A stretch of DNA of 64,000 bases from Euglena gracilis (Eukaryota; Euglenida; Euglenophyceae; Euglenales): assembly GCA_039621445.1 (NCBI GenBank), contig CP154957.1, positions 8,227,883-8,291,882 of the forward strand, in the 5' to 3' direction. The translations under genes and the position numbers were made by a program. The number at the start of each line of letters is the position of its first letter. The first letter of the stretch is position 1. Shown piece after piece: positions 23,263 through 33,140 of this stretch. The notes beneath the pieces are model-generated. The model did not search any database. It was not told the origin of the DNA and saw only the letters and a program-made list of their open reading frames with translations.

Positions 23263-23799
23263 ATGGTACAGCTCGCCGACTTCTCCGCCGCCTCCACGTG
23301 GTACCCAGGGGTGTTTTTTAGTCGTGGACCCCAGGGGTTATATTTTTCCAATTTTCATTCTACTTGTCGCAAAACTTTTTGAAAAGGTGCTATTTTTGGC
23401 GCTTTTCGCAATTTTTTGGCCATTTCGGGGGAAATTGAATGGGTCCCCTGGGACCCCCCGGGGGGCACAGGGCGTGGGTGGACCCCCTCCCACGCCCGGT
23501 CTAAAAAAAAAAACTCCTGGCGGTACCAGGCGGCGAAGCGACAGCAGCGGGCGGCCGCCACCGCCCAGCAGCCCGCCACCGCCCTCCCCACCAGCGAGAG
23601 GGCCGCCGTAGCTGCGCCGCCCCCCCGTCGGAGAGAACGCCCCGGAAAAGTCGCCTGTTTTGCAGGCCCCCTCCCTCCCCCCCCCCCCTCCCCCCCCCCC
23701 CCTCCCCGTGCCCCCCCGGAGAGGGCCGCCGTAGCTGCGCCGCCCCCGCGGAAGACGCCCCGGAAAGTCGCGTTTGCGGCCGACCCGTGTGCGGCTTGG
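23263..23799 (+). pseudogene. locus II, first coding exon (A and B), interrupted by an element
   Basis: ATG 23263 opens block A as M-V-Q-L-A-D-F-S-A-A-S-T-W-Y. It is broken after TACC (23305) by a 214-bp insertion plus target duplication, and resumes at 23528 as Q-A-A-K-R-Q-Q-R-A-A-A-T. The resumed frame stays open through an Ala/Pro/Arg-rich linker to block B at 23761-23799: R-K-V-A-F-A-A-D-P-C-A-A-W, matching R-V-V-F-A-T-D-P-G-A-A of locus III. A degenerate first copy of B (G-K-V-A-C-F-A-G) occurs at about 23640, because a stretch starting GAGAGGGCCGCC is duplicated at 23598 and 23722. Downstream the frame runs into a minisatellite. Either this copy is disrupted or the insertion is removed by splicing; no clean GT-AG pair is seen at its borders. 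Confidence 0.7.
23306..23519 (+). mobile_element. 214-bp hAT-like element inside block A of locus II
   Basis: Starts CAGGGGTGTTTTTTAG and ends CTAAAAAAAAAAACTCCTG (inverted). Flanks GTGGTACC (23298-23305) and GCGGTACC (23520-23527) match at 7 of 8 bases. Removal of element plus one duplication gives W-Y-Q-A-A-K, as expected from the other loci. Confidence 0.85.
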
Positions 23800-24000
23800 C
23801 CGGGACCTTCCCCCCGTTTGTGCGGCTTGGCCGAGACCTGCCCCCCCCCCCCCCCCCCCCGTTTGTACGGCTTGGTCGAGACCCCCCCCCCGTTTGTACG
23901 GCTTGGCCGAGACCTTCCCCCCCCCCGTTTGTGCGGCTTGGCCGAGACCCCCCCCCCCGTTTGTACGGCTTGGCCGAGACCTCCTCCCCCCCTGTTTGCT
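23786..24000 (+). repeat. minisatellite, unit near CGTTTGTGCGGCTTGGCCGAGACC plus C run
   Basis: Six to seven copies of 30-40 bp differing mainly in C-run length. The first, variant copy (TGTGCGGCTTGGCCGGGACC) is the coding sequence immediately after block B of locus II, so the array appears to have grown out of the exon. Confidence 0.9.
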
Positions 24001-24003
24001 GAA

Positions 24004-25402
24004 GGGGCTTTCTGTCGACCCCACATTCTTTGAGAAACGGTGTGGTTTGGGGGGGGGGGGGGGTTTCGCCCAACGCAACGGCAACGGAATGCGGGGTTTG
24101 ACAACGCGTTTGGAAGCGAATCGGTCTTTGTCCGAGTTTCTCTGGTCCCCCCCCCTAAGGCTGAGGAGAAATCGGGTCCAAATGTGCATGTTATGAGGCG
24201 GAGTACCTGCAACCATTGATGGATTTCATGGACATCCACGTGGTTTTCTGGGAAATGGACAACTAGTCATTCTTCATTTCTATAGCAGCATGGACACCAA
24301 CACAACAAATTTGTTACCTGAGAAAGTTTTCTGCAATTTCCAGCAACAATGATGTTATTGCCAAAAAATATGTGTTACAATATTCAAATTACAATGTTGA
24401 AAAATAATTTATATTTACAATAATATTTTTTATTTCCCAGAAGTGAAGGGTTGCTACGTTCGGAATCTGCAAGGCAAGACAACTGTCTTTTTCCCTCCTG
24501 CACAACTAAACGGTGGTTGAAGCCGCATGGAGCTGCAGATTTTCCGGATACATCGTCCGAGTCCCAACAGCTACCCTCTGATGAACAAAGCCAACCAATT
24601 GCTTGTGCTCATTTCACTCCAGTGACCATATGCATTTTTCTCCTTCAGTCTCATCACTGTGCGTGTGTGAAGGTGTGGGTGTGGGTGTGGGTGTGAGCAT
24701 GGCAAGCGTGTGGTGTATAACTTGTTGATACAATATGCGACTTAAAAACCGCACGTGCTAAAAACCACGTCAGAAATAACGTCCCTGATATTTGTGTTCA
24801 TCAATCTTTAATCATCAAGTGCTTTTTTATGATTTGTGGGATTGACACGGCATTCCACCCTGTGAAGCATACATGGGGCTTTCCATACTATTTAATACGT
24901 ATATTATATGCAATATATATTATATATAATTATATATATATATATATATATATTGTATATTGTATTATTGTTATAAATCATTAAGAGCATATGTTATAAA
25001 TACATTATATTGTATTGCATTTATTTTTTGTTTGTTTTTTTGGGCTATTCTTCAATATTTTTTTCGGTATTTTTTAATTGCAGAAGGTCTTTTCAAGTAA
25101 CAGAAGTACCACATTTTGGCCGAAAATTTTCCTTGAAATCAAAATTTTGGTTCATTTTTTGTCATTTTTAACTTTTTTTTTGAAAGGCTGACATTCATAT
25201 TTCTTGATGCATATTCCCAAAATTTAATCAAAAAATATGCATTGACAATCTTTTTTTTTCAAAGTTCCAAATTATTGTGGTTTCAGAAATCAAAGGAATT
25301 TTATGCAACCTTCGTTTTTTGTGTTTGTTTGTTTTTGTTTTTTTCCCTTGTGTTTTTCGAGGGTTTGTTTTTCCCGGTGCTTCAGAAGAACCGTAAACCC
25401 CT
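24004..25402. other. AT-rich unassigned stretch
   Basis: 24340-25330 is AT-rich, with (AT)n at 24890-24960 and a (GTGGGT)n island at 24670-24700. No gene recognised. Confidence 0.45.
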
Positions 25403-25668
25403 CCCCCCAAAAATGAGACCCCAGGTGTGTTTTTTGGGTCCGTTGCTGAAAATCCCAAGAGGGTTCTTTTTTTTCTTAGAAGGGGGTCTGCATTTTGGAT
25501 TTTTGCTGAAAATTTCGACCGAAAAAGAACTTTTCCACGGGAGGGTCCAAAAATAGGTCCAAAAGGGCGATTTTTGGCAATGAGCAAAAAAGTCCCAGAA
25601 AATGCCAATTTTGCCACATGCAATATGGGCACCCGAAAATCCCGAGGGGTGGTCTCATTTTTGGGGGG
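25403..25668. mobile_element. inverted-repeat element with perfect 18-bp ends
   Basis: CCCCCCAAAAATGAGACC (25403-25420) and GGTCTCATTTTTGGGGGG (25651-25668) are exact reverse complements. 266 bp, no coding capacity. Fragments of the same text occur at 6640-6760. Confidence 0.88.
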
Positions 25669-26263
25669 TCTTATTTTGTGGGGGAGATTTAAATGAATTT
25701 CGTCATTCACCTCAATTTTATCATGCACCATTTATTGAAAAGATTATACGTTTCCCTGGGGGGCTTCGCTCATCCTTGCCAGCTTTCTGGTGAATTCCCT
25801 TTCGGACTCACCCCAACCGGTGAATTAATCAAACTCGTTTTCAACGGATTTCCCGCTGTCCGGGCTTCCATCGGCGACGTTTGCCCCATTTTTTTGGGGG
25901 GGCTTTTGGCCTATTTTGTGCACAGAAGGCTGCAGTTCTTACCTTGCAAATCGGGCCCTGCCAAACCTTCGGTTCTGACCCAGCCGGTCCGGGAGGGGAG
26001 AGGAGGTCGTTTCATTTTCCCATCTGAGAAGCTGTCACCTGAGCCCACGCCCGCGTTGTCATTTGGGGCTGTGGGCAATGGCTGGTCAGCTGGCAATTTT
26101 TCGGGGGGGGGGGGTCCCGCCGTCTTGCAGATTGTGCGCATATTCAGCAAAGCTGACACTGTGTGCCCCTTTCTTCCCAACCAGAGGTGCGGAGTTTCAT
26201 TTTAGACAACTAAAGTTGCAAAAGAAATGCAACAAAATAGAAATTTCCCCAATTTGATACATC
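25669..26263. other. unassigned; open frame at 25693-26205
   Basis: A 170-codon + frame spans this region. Its middle (P-S-V-L-T-Q-P-V-R-E-G-R-G-G-R-F-I-F) follows an acceptor-like word, but no family is recognised. It lies inside locus II between B and C and could be an extra exon. Confidence 0.3.
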
Positions 26264-26639
26264 CAGGCTTCTGCTGAAGGGTTGGCAGTACCCCGGGGAA
26301 GGGGCTAGTCCAAATGTGGCTGGTGGGAATCCTAGTGGACCCTGGGAGTCCACTAGCAGGGCTAGCTAGTGTAAAAAAGAATTAGTGGACCCCCAAAAAT
26401 TTGCCAAAATAATGCATATTTTTTTTGCCATTTTTGGGATTTTTTTTTGGAAGAAAGTCAGCCAAAACCCATTAAAACCCTAATTTCCACCCGGCACCCA
26501 GCACCAGAAAAAAAATTTTTCCAGACGTAGGGACCCCACCCAGGACTCCCCCCCGGGGGGGTCTAGCTTAGTAGACCCTTTTTTCCAGTATATCTGGCAA
26601 GAGGTTAGACAGTGAACCCCCCTCTTAGGCCAAAGCCTG
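26264..26639 (+). mobile_element. CAGG-end element family R1, copy 2
   Basis: Starts CAGGCTTCTGCTGAAGGG and ends CTCTTAGGCCAAAGCCTG (inverted ends). Same internal order as 40584-41001. No 8-bp duplication is visible, so the flanks have probably decayed. Confidence 0.75.
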
Positions 26640-26702
26640 ATCCTGACCTTTCCCCTGAACTCGCTTTGGGGTGAAGGGGGTGGTGAGGGGGTCACATCGG
26701 CA

Positions 26703-26802
26703 GTTGTTCCTCCGAGGAGGAGGCACGACCGGGCAGTTGACTGCTGCGGACTCCGCCGCAGTCCCCCTCTGGACCAGGGGTGAGCACCGAATGGCGGAGT
26801 AG
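26703..26802 (+). pseudogene. locus II, block C, frame-disrupted
   Basis: One frame gives S-S-E-E-E at 26708-26722; the +1 frame gives A-D-S-A-A-V-P-L-W-T-R-G-E at 26746-26784, very close to E-D-I-S-A-L-P-L-W-I-R-A-E of locus IV. The acidic half and the P-L-W half are therefore in different frames, with extra bases between them. It lies between the B and D blocks of locus II as order predicts. The second frame stops at TAG 26800-26802. Confidence 0.5.
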
Positions 26803-28009
26803 TGTGGGAATTGCGGAGTAGTGTGGAGCACGTTCTCAGAAGAACGCCCCAGAGTGGTCCCCTGGAAAGACAAGGCCAAGGAAATGGGAAATGTTCTTTT
26901 GAATCTTATATATTTTTTTGCCCTGGGTCCCCCCTTGTTTCTTTTTATCATTTTGTTCTTTTTTTATCCACCCTGATTTGAAGAGTTTGTCAGCCTGGGG
27001 GGGGGGCGTGCACAAACGTCTTTCACTCTGGGTGGGGTGGTCTCTAGGCCATCTGCTGACAGGTTCTTAGACAGACGGAGTGCACCTTTGAAACTCGACA
27101 GTTTAATGTGCATCTGCGCAATCCCGAGGAACACAGGGCAGCTCAAACCCATGTTACTGAAACGGCACCTGTTTGCCCCGTTGTCTAATGAATTTGTCCA
27201 ATGAAGAGGGGGTGTCCTGCTGTCTGGTTTTTTCACTTTTTTAGCAGTGCACATGCCCATGCAAACCATGCCCAATGAACGTCCGGGCGAGATGAGCCAT
27301 GTTTTACAAGGGAATCGAGGCGCTTTTTTTTGTTATTTTGCCAAAATTTGTCAAATTTTGCAAAATTTGACAAAATTGATAATTTCTGGGCCTTTTTCAG
27401 CTTTTTTCCCAATTTCTGCTTGGAAATAATTTCGACTGAGAAAAATTCTGCATTGGACCAGATGTTTTCTTTGGACCAAAGTTTTTGGTGTTTTCAGACT
27501 TTTCACCCAAGAAATATCATTTTTCTGTCAGCATGTTCCCAAAATGATAAAAACCATGCTTTTGGATATTTGTGTTGGAAAAAGAATATCGAAAACGACT
27601 CTAAATTTACATTTATGCTGCAAATCACCAAATTTGTGAAAGTCTCCTCCAGGAGAAATGAAAAACCCCAAATAATTTTTCTGGGGGAGTATATATATTC
27701 AGGAATGTGAACCCCCCCAAATTATACACTCCTCCACAAAATATACCCCCCCCCCTGGCCAAAGACTTCGGCAGTCCAAATAATGGACCTCTGCCAGACC
27801 CCAGAGAGGGAAATCGAGCAAGGCAAAACATGCTCACTTTCTGTCAAAAACAACACATTTTGGAAAAATGACTGGCACCAAAACATTTATGGCAACACCA
27901 ACCTAGAACAAAATGGCAAAAATGCGCAAAATGCAAAAATTATGTAAAAATTTGCCTTTTGAGCGGACTTTTGAAGTGAAAAATTTGCCAAAAATGTACC
28001 CCCCTGGCA
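26803..28009. other. unassigned stretch
   Basis: 27310-27380 has alternating CAAAATTTG/TTTTGCAAAA words. 27705-27750 has a small AT/C-run hairpin. No gene recognised. Confidence 0.4.
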
Positions 28010-28228
28010 CCCTAACCCCCCCAATAGAAGCACGGGGCCGCTACAAGTGCAGGGTCCAAATAAAAGCGCACCCCCCCCCTGCCGCCGAAGGTGGCGGTCC
28101 ACTACAAGCGCACCCCCCATTTTGATGGGATTTCTAAAAGAAATCAACAAAAATCGCGCAGGTAGGCCCGCCGCCTCTGGCGGCGGTCCGGTCCGCTAAG
28201 CGCACCCGTGCTTCTATTAGGAGGTGCG
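28010..28228. mobile_element. inverted-repeat element R7, copy 1
   Basis: Ends CCCAATAGAAGCACGGG...CACCCGTGCTTCTATTAGG are inverted copies. The body repeats GCCGCCGAAGGTGGCGG/GCCGCCTCTGGCGGCGG and GCTACAAG/CACTACAAGCGCACC. A related copy is at 45372-45572. Confidence 0.82.
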
Positions 28229-28808
28229 GGAAAAACGTTTTACTCGTACCCTTAAACATTGGTAGCCAACGTTGAGGATTGCGATGGTCGTCAATATCCT
28301 CTCACATTCTCGTCCATTTTGCCACGGTGCGACACAGCGGCATGTGCAGGGCAAAAGAGCGGAAGTGTGTGGTGCGGCCACGCATTGCACCACAGTCGTC
28401 GCGAAGCAGCTGCAAACAGCGCGATACATAGCTGAACCAGAAAAGAAGGGGGTGGATTAAATTGGTTGTGGTAAGCTCAAACAGCTCAGTTTCATGGTGT
28501 TTACACCCAGGATGGAAGAGGCATGGAACGACCCTGAATCCACACGTGCAGTCTGAAACTGGAATGTGCAGATGCGCACTTGCATTAAAACTACCAAACG
28601 TTTTGCAATATGGCAAGAAGGTGCCTTCCCCTCACGGAATGTAAGGGGCAGGTCATTTTTCTTATTTATTCATGATAATCATATATATCATATATCATAT
28701 ATGATATGAATTATGTATGTATCATATACATGTATCATATCTGTCATATGTATTCATAATTATTTGTCAACTATGGGGCAACAGATTTCTGCTTAAGGCC
28801 TCGTAGTG
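28229..28808. other. unassigned; AT palindromes at 28680-28760
   Basis: 28272-28460 and 28462-28644 have short open + frames without motifs. 28680-28760 is a cluster of overlapping ATATGATAT-type palindromes. Confidence 0.4.
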
Positions 28809-28832
28809 CTTTTTTTTTTTTTTTTTTTTTCT

Positions 28833-28864
<32 letters not shown>

Positions 28865-28915
28865 TTTTTTTTGGTTCCTTTGTTTTTTTGTTGTTTTGTT
28901 TTTGTTTTTTTGCAG
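28809..28915 (+). promoter_or_regulatory. long poly-T tract and TGCAG: candidate 3' splice site of the D exon
   Basis: About 65 T with isolated C, then T/G-rich text, ending TTTTTTTGCAG at 28915: a strong polypyrimidine tract plus acceptor immediately before block D of locus II. It could equally be a retroposed poly-A tail in reverse. Confidence 0.45.
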
Positions 28916-29069
28916 GCTTTGGGGCGGGGGGGGGGAGGCCGGAGCCGCGTGTTGTGGGATGTCAGGTTGCGACGGCGGTTCGCTTCGGCTCGCCCCTGTG
29001 GCGCCGACGCTGACGTCCTTCCACGCCGGTCCATTCTTCCTGAAAGCCGTCCTGTCCTCTCGGGGATGA
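28916..29069 (+). CDS. locus II, terminal exon (block D)
   Basis: The frame ends A-P-T-L-T-S-F-H-A-G-P-F-F-L-K-A-V-L-S-S then R-G-stop (TGA 29067-29069). It aligns with locus III D (S-F-H-V-G-P-F-F-L-N-T-I-F-A-S) with one codon fewer before the final Gly-stop. Third-base changes (TCC/TCG, GGT/GGC, CCA/CCT, CTG/CTT) and conservative replacements (A/V, V/I, L/F, S/A) point to selection on protein. The 5' border is uncertain: acceptor at 28915, or a nearer AG at 28974. D may be the C-terminus of the family protein; its aromatic/hydrophobic tail has no recognised domain. Confidence 0.68.
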
Positions 29070-29363
29070 CGGTCGAGGCATAATGCCTTCCCCGCCCAGG
29101 GGCGTCGGCAGCGCTATCGCGCGACGGGGCCCACACACGCCCGTGCACAATCTTCTCGCTGGTCTGACCCCTCTCCGGAGGTGGGTTTTTCAAGAAAGGG
29201 TGGGCGAAGCCGCTGTAACCCCCCCCCATCCAAGGGTGGGTGTCGTGCGCTGTAGCTTAGTCTGTCTCAGCCAAAGTTGAAAGGCCGGACCGAAGAAAAA
29301 ACTGCTCCGTCGTTTCCTGCCCATTTTGGGTGGGTGGGTGGGTGGATTGACCTTTTTGGGAGG

Positions 29364-29693
29364 CAGGGTTTGATACAAGGAGGGTGTACGGCTTTTAGGT
29401 TTAGGTGGGGGTGGCCCCCACCCCCACCCCTCCTAGACCGGGGACCCCACAAAAAAGGTCAATTTTTTCGATCCAGTGGCTTCGCGCCGAAAAAAAAAAT
29501 TGCATTTTTAACAAAAATTTTGCCGAAACAGTGCTCAAAATGACTTTTTCGACCCAGCGCTTTGTACTGGGCCGAAAATCGGTCACCCGGACCGCTACTG
29601 TTCAGGTGGGGGGGGGGGTTCGGTGTCCCCCCGACGCCCAGCTGGACTGGTGGGGGGGAGGGGCGACCCCCCACTGCCCTTAAATTGAACCTG
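29364..29693 (+). mobile_element. CAGG-end element family R2, copy 1
   Basis: Starts CAGGGTTTGATACAAGG and ends CCTTAAATTGAACCTG (inverted). Inside: GGCTTCGCGCCGAAAA, TTGCATTTTTAACAAAAATTTTGCC, GCCGAAAATCGGTCACCCGG, the block order of the whole family. Flanks TTGGGAGG/GGGTGAGG match at only 5 of 8. Confidence 0.78.
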
Positions 29694-29783
29694 GGGTGAG
29701 GTGCATAGGTGGGTTTCTGAAAAAAAGTGGGTGGGTGAGTTTGGGCCTGGGAAAAGGTGCCCGCAGGTTGTCACTGAGTGCAA
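29694..29783 (+). repeat. GGGT-rich repeat R3, copy 2 (partial)
   Basis: TTTCTGAAAAAAAGTGGGTGGG, GTTTGGGCC, GGAAAAGGTGCCC and TCACTGAGTG in family order. Confidence 0.7.
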
Positions 29784-30570
29784 GTTCCCATGCGCACATC
29801 TCCGTTGCTTGTTGAAACGGCAAAAGCCATTATTGACTCAGAGAAGATGCAACCCCGCTTTGGAATTTTGAACAACTTTGTCTTTGCCCTCTTTCGAAAA
29901 AGAGTCTTTCCCTCTCCCCCTCCCTCACCAAAAAGACATCATAGTTTCCTGGCATGCCAAAACCCATGGGATGCCAATAATAAAGAAGGGTAAAGTATTT
30001 TCTGGAAGGTTTCGAAAAAAATTTGGATTTTTTGGAATAAATTTTTTTTGCGACGCTGAGCATGCACAAGTACGTTCGGTGAAGAATTTTTCGAGAATTT
30101 CTGCAGGGAATACACTCCTTAGCCGCTGCATCTGAATTGCCCCCGACAGGCGAAGTGTAATATGTCTGCGAGACATAAAGCGTCGATTTTCTGTGCATCT
30201 CTCCAGGAAGAATCCACCGAATGGGAAGAGTGCTCAGTGGGTTGTGTTGATGCCGATATCCAAAAAAGAAAATTGTGGGATGCCAGGCACAATAGAATTG
30301 TTCTCAGAGCTGCTCGGGGTTGTGTTGTCCGTATTTGAGGACAGCAGCTCCCATCACGTTGTGGGGTGTATGGGTGATTTAATCATCTAGAATCATTGAG
30401 TTGTTTTTTGTCCGGAGTTTCTTCTCTTCTTCCAAATGAAGTCATCCGTATTTTGATGTGTTTTTGTTTTCTCTGATTGTGGGTTGGCTTTGTTCCTCAT
30501 CATCTCTCCGTTGTGATAAGCCACTCACTTAGGCGGCCTAATTCGCACTTGAGGATTTTTTTGCTTTAGA
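29784..30570. other. unassigned stretch
   Basis: No gene recognised; AT-rich at 29980-30120 and 30390-30520. Confidence 0.4.
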
Positions 30571-30756
30571 ATGGGCGCATTTGCGAGCATTCACCATTTT
30601 TACGAAACGCCGGAGACCCAGTACCCTGACACGCAGAAAACAGTTTATGAATTGTTGCAACCCCCGATTAGGGTTGTGACTCCAGTGGTTTGGTACGGAT
30701 GTCCTTACTTGGTGACACGAAGAGGGCCGAGGGTGGGCGCCATGAGCATGCACCCA
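30571..30756 (+). CDS. orphan open frame, possible exon
   Basis: ATG 30571 gives M-G-A-F-A-S-I-H-H-F-Y-E-T-P-E-T-Q-Y-P-D, continuing through L-L-Q-P-P-I-R-V-V-T-P-V-V-W-Y to R-R-G-P-R-V-G-A before meeting repeat R3. Composition is coding-like and third positions are not biased to one base. No family is recognised. The N-terminal M-G could suit myristoylation, but the following residues do not fit well. Confidence 0.3.
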
Positions 30757-30779
30757 CGAGTCAGGTTTTGGTCCATTTT

Positions 30780-30890
30780 TTCAGTGTTTTTAGCTGATTT
30801 TGGCTGGATTTTGGGTGGGTGGGTGGGTTGATGGTTGGCCCTTCCAGGGGGGTCGTGGGTGGGTGTGTTTTCAAAAAAAAAGTGAACCTG
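30780..30890 (+). repeat. GGGT-rich repeat R3, copy 3
   Basis: GATTTTGGCTGGATTTTGGGTGGG, (GGTGGGT)n, then GTGTTTTCAAAAAAAAAGTG. Confidence 0.75.
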
Positions 30891-31485
30891 TGGTTCTGCC
30901 AGTGTCAGAGGGATCCGTCCCTGGGCGGGGGATCATCATCACAGTGAGATTGGTGCTCTCGGACGTCAAACGGGAACTGGCCAGGGCACCGCAGCCGCCC
31001 GCCCGTGAGGACACGGAACGGTGTTGCATCACACACGACGCACTGCGTTCGCCAACTGGCTCGCAGCTGATGTGTGTTTGTGCGCACATTTGCGCGCACA
31101 AACAAATTTTTGTGTTTGTTTATGGTCACCAGCAGTTCCGCATGCCAACCATTGGTTTGCACCACGATTGGTGGTGATTAAGTTTGTGGTGAGAGGTGGT
31201 GCGTACTAACGCATTGAAGCTTTGTCATGTTGGCTTGGGCAACTCAACGGAGACGAAAATTTTTTTATTTTGGCTAAAAATATGGTGACAAGCGAGTGCT
31301 AAAAATGCGCATTTTTTTGGCAGTGAGGTTTTGGCACAAAATGGTGTTTTGGGGGGTCCGGAAATGGGCTCCGCACACCCCGGAACCCCGGAACCCCCCC
31401 CCCCGGCAGTGAAAAAAAAACACAAACACGCAACACAGGAATGGGGCATCTACCGGTTTCTTGCTCCTTGCGGCCGTTTCCCTGG
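30891..31485. other. unassigned; weak open frame 30900-31177
   Basis: The + frame includes V-L-S-D-V-K-R-E-L-A-R-A-P-Q-P-P-A-R-E and ends near 31177. No family is recognised. Confidence 0.3.
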
Positions 31486-31744
31486 CAGGCTGTCTTTTAC
31501 CAACCCCGGGGGGGGGGGGGCCCGGAGTGCCTTGGGGTGCCTGGCCAGGCGGGCACTACCCACCCCCCGGGGGGGGTCGGATTTCGGCCTCTGCCCAGGC
31601 ACATTCCTTTGAAAATAGGCCATTTTTAGCTCCGCAGCGCCTTTGGCGACGGGGTCTGTGCTGGGGCACTTTTGGCTGTGTGCCCCAGCACATGAAGGGG
31701 TGGGACTTACCCCCCCCCACAAATTATGCGCAAATACTGCCGTG
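31486..31744. mobile_element. inverted relative of the 5490-5775 element
   Basis: Reads in reverse orientation: CAGGCTGTCTTTTACCAACCCC, GGAGTGCCTTGGGGTGCCTGG, CACATTCCTTTGAAAATAGGCC and GGGGCACTTTTGGC all match the complement of 5490-5775. The right end (AAATACTGCCGTG) is degraded; no target duplication. Confidence 0.8.
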
Positions 31745-31918
31745 TTTCATGTTTTTCAAGGGAAAAAAAAAATGAAGGAAAACGGCAGAGAATACCGGAA
31801 AACGGACTCGTGCGCGACGCATCCTGGTATTTCAGGTACCAAATTTTGAATTCTTGTCACGCAGTACTGTTGCAGGAAAAGCGTCGAACAATCACAGGTC
31901 GTTGCATGTCATCAATTC

Positions 31919-32003
31919 ATTACCCGCCCGCCCCCCTTGTCGTACGACCGGGTTCCTGCAACCTGCGACCGGGGGGGGGGGGGTCGTAACACCCCCATAA
32001 CCT
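31919..32003. mobile_element. R10 hairpin element, short copy
   Basis: CCCCCTTGTCGTACGACCGGG, TTCCTGCAACCTGCGACC, then a G run and GGTCGTAACACCCCCATAACCTGCA. The same words, inverted and repeated, are at 42331-42600. Confidence 0.7.
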
Positions 32004-33005
32004 GCATCCAAAACAACCAGCTGTGAGGGCCAGGGAGCAGCAAAACATGCACATGTAAGGCAGAGATATTTCCGCCCGTCAGATGCCTTGTTCCATGTAC
32101 ATTACAGGCCGCCTAAGACCCAGTCCTTTTTTGGTTCTTGGTCCAGGAGGGGGGGGGTACCAATTTTTACCCCGCCAAATTTAGTCCCTCGGCCTAACTG
32201 TTGGCATTGTGCAGTGTGGTTATCCATGCAGACCAATATCACATCTCTTTTTTCTTTGGATTGTGCTGTTTTTTCTGTCTTGGAAGGGGGGCCAACACAG
32301 CGGTAGATTCCGCCGACAATACGGAACACAAAGGCAGCCTCTTTGTGTGTTTGCAGCATAGAGCCCTCTCCGCCTCGCCTGTGTCTCCTAACCATCCCCC
32401 TTGCTGACCCCCCCGCGCGGCACCCTAAATGGGGCCCCACCTCCGACGCTTCCCTCCTGGCCAGGAACAGAGCTGGGTGTGCGGGTTGAATGCGAGGATT
32501 GACGTCCCACGTATGTGTGGAAGTGGAAGTGGGAGTGGAAGGAGATGGACCTCAAGCTCTCAAGTCCGTTTTTTTCACCCCCCTCCAAAAAACTACCAAT
32601 CTTTAACCCTGAATTTTTGAGATTTTTTTTTAAAAAAATGTGGTTTTCCATATAAAAAAAATCATGTGTTTTGGGTTCATTTTTCAAAAAAAAATTCAAA
32701 AATTTTTCTGGCCAAAATCCCCGTTTCCCCAAAATCGGTGAAAATGCTGTGGTGGGTGGGGGGGGGGGGGTCGCCACCCCCCCACCCCACCTCCCGGGTG
32801 AGGGGGCAAGTCGACCCTCCCCACCAAGCCTTCCCGTTCTGTCCTGGGGTGGGGGGGGGAGTAACTCTGAGTTATATTTGGGGTAATTATTATATCATAC
32901 ATTTCCCAACATTTTTCATACTTCAAAACTACAACAAAAGCAATTTTTTCATACCTATCTTCATTGGTACATTATCGTTTTTAAGAAATTTGTGTGTGTC
33001 TTGTG
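32004..33005. other. unassigned, repeat-derived
   Basis: 32120-32200, 32400-32480 and 32750-32880 contain C-run/G-run pairs of decayed elements. 32880-32990 is AT-rich. No gene recognised. Confidence 0.4.
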
Positions 33006-33140
33006 TGTGTGGGTGGGTGGGTGGGTGTTGTGTGTGTGTTGTGTTGTGTTGTGTTGCGTTGTGTTGTGTTGTGTTGCGTTGCGTTGCGTTGCGTTGCGTT
33101 GTGTTGTGTTGTGTTGTGTTGTGTTGTGTTGTGTTGTGTG
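33006..33140 (+). repeat. pentanucleotide array (GTTGT)n/(GTTGC)n
   Basis: After a (GTGGGTGG)n lead, about 100 bp of GTTGT units with an internal block of GTTGC. Confidence 0.97.

Noticed and set aside
23338-24239. Two minus-strand frames of about 290 codons, Gly/Arg-rich
   Set aside because: They are the complement of the Pro/Ala-coding exon of locus II, an inserted element and a C-rich minisatellite.
30676-30705. V-V-W-Y-G in the 30571 frame as a further block A
   Set aside because: Only W-Y matches; spacing and basic tail do not.
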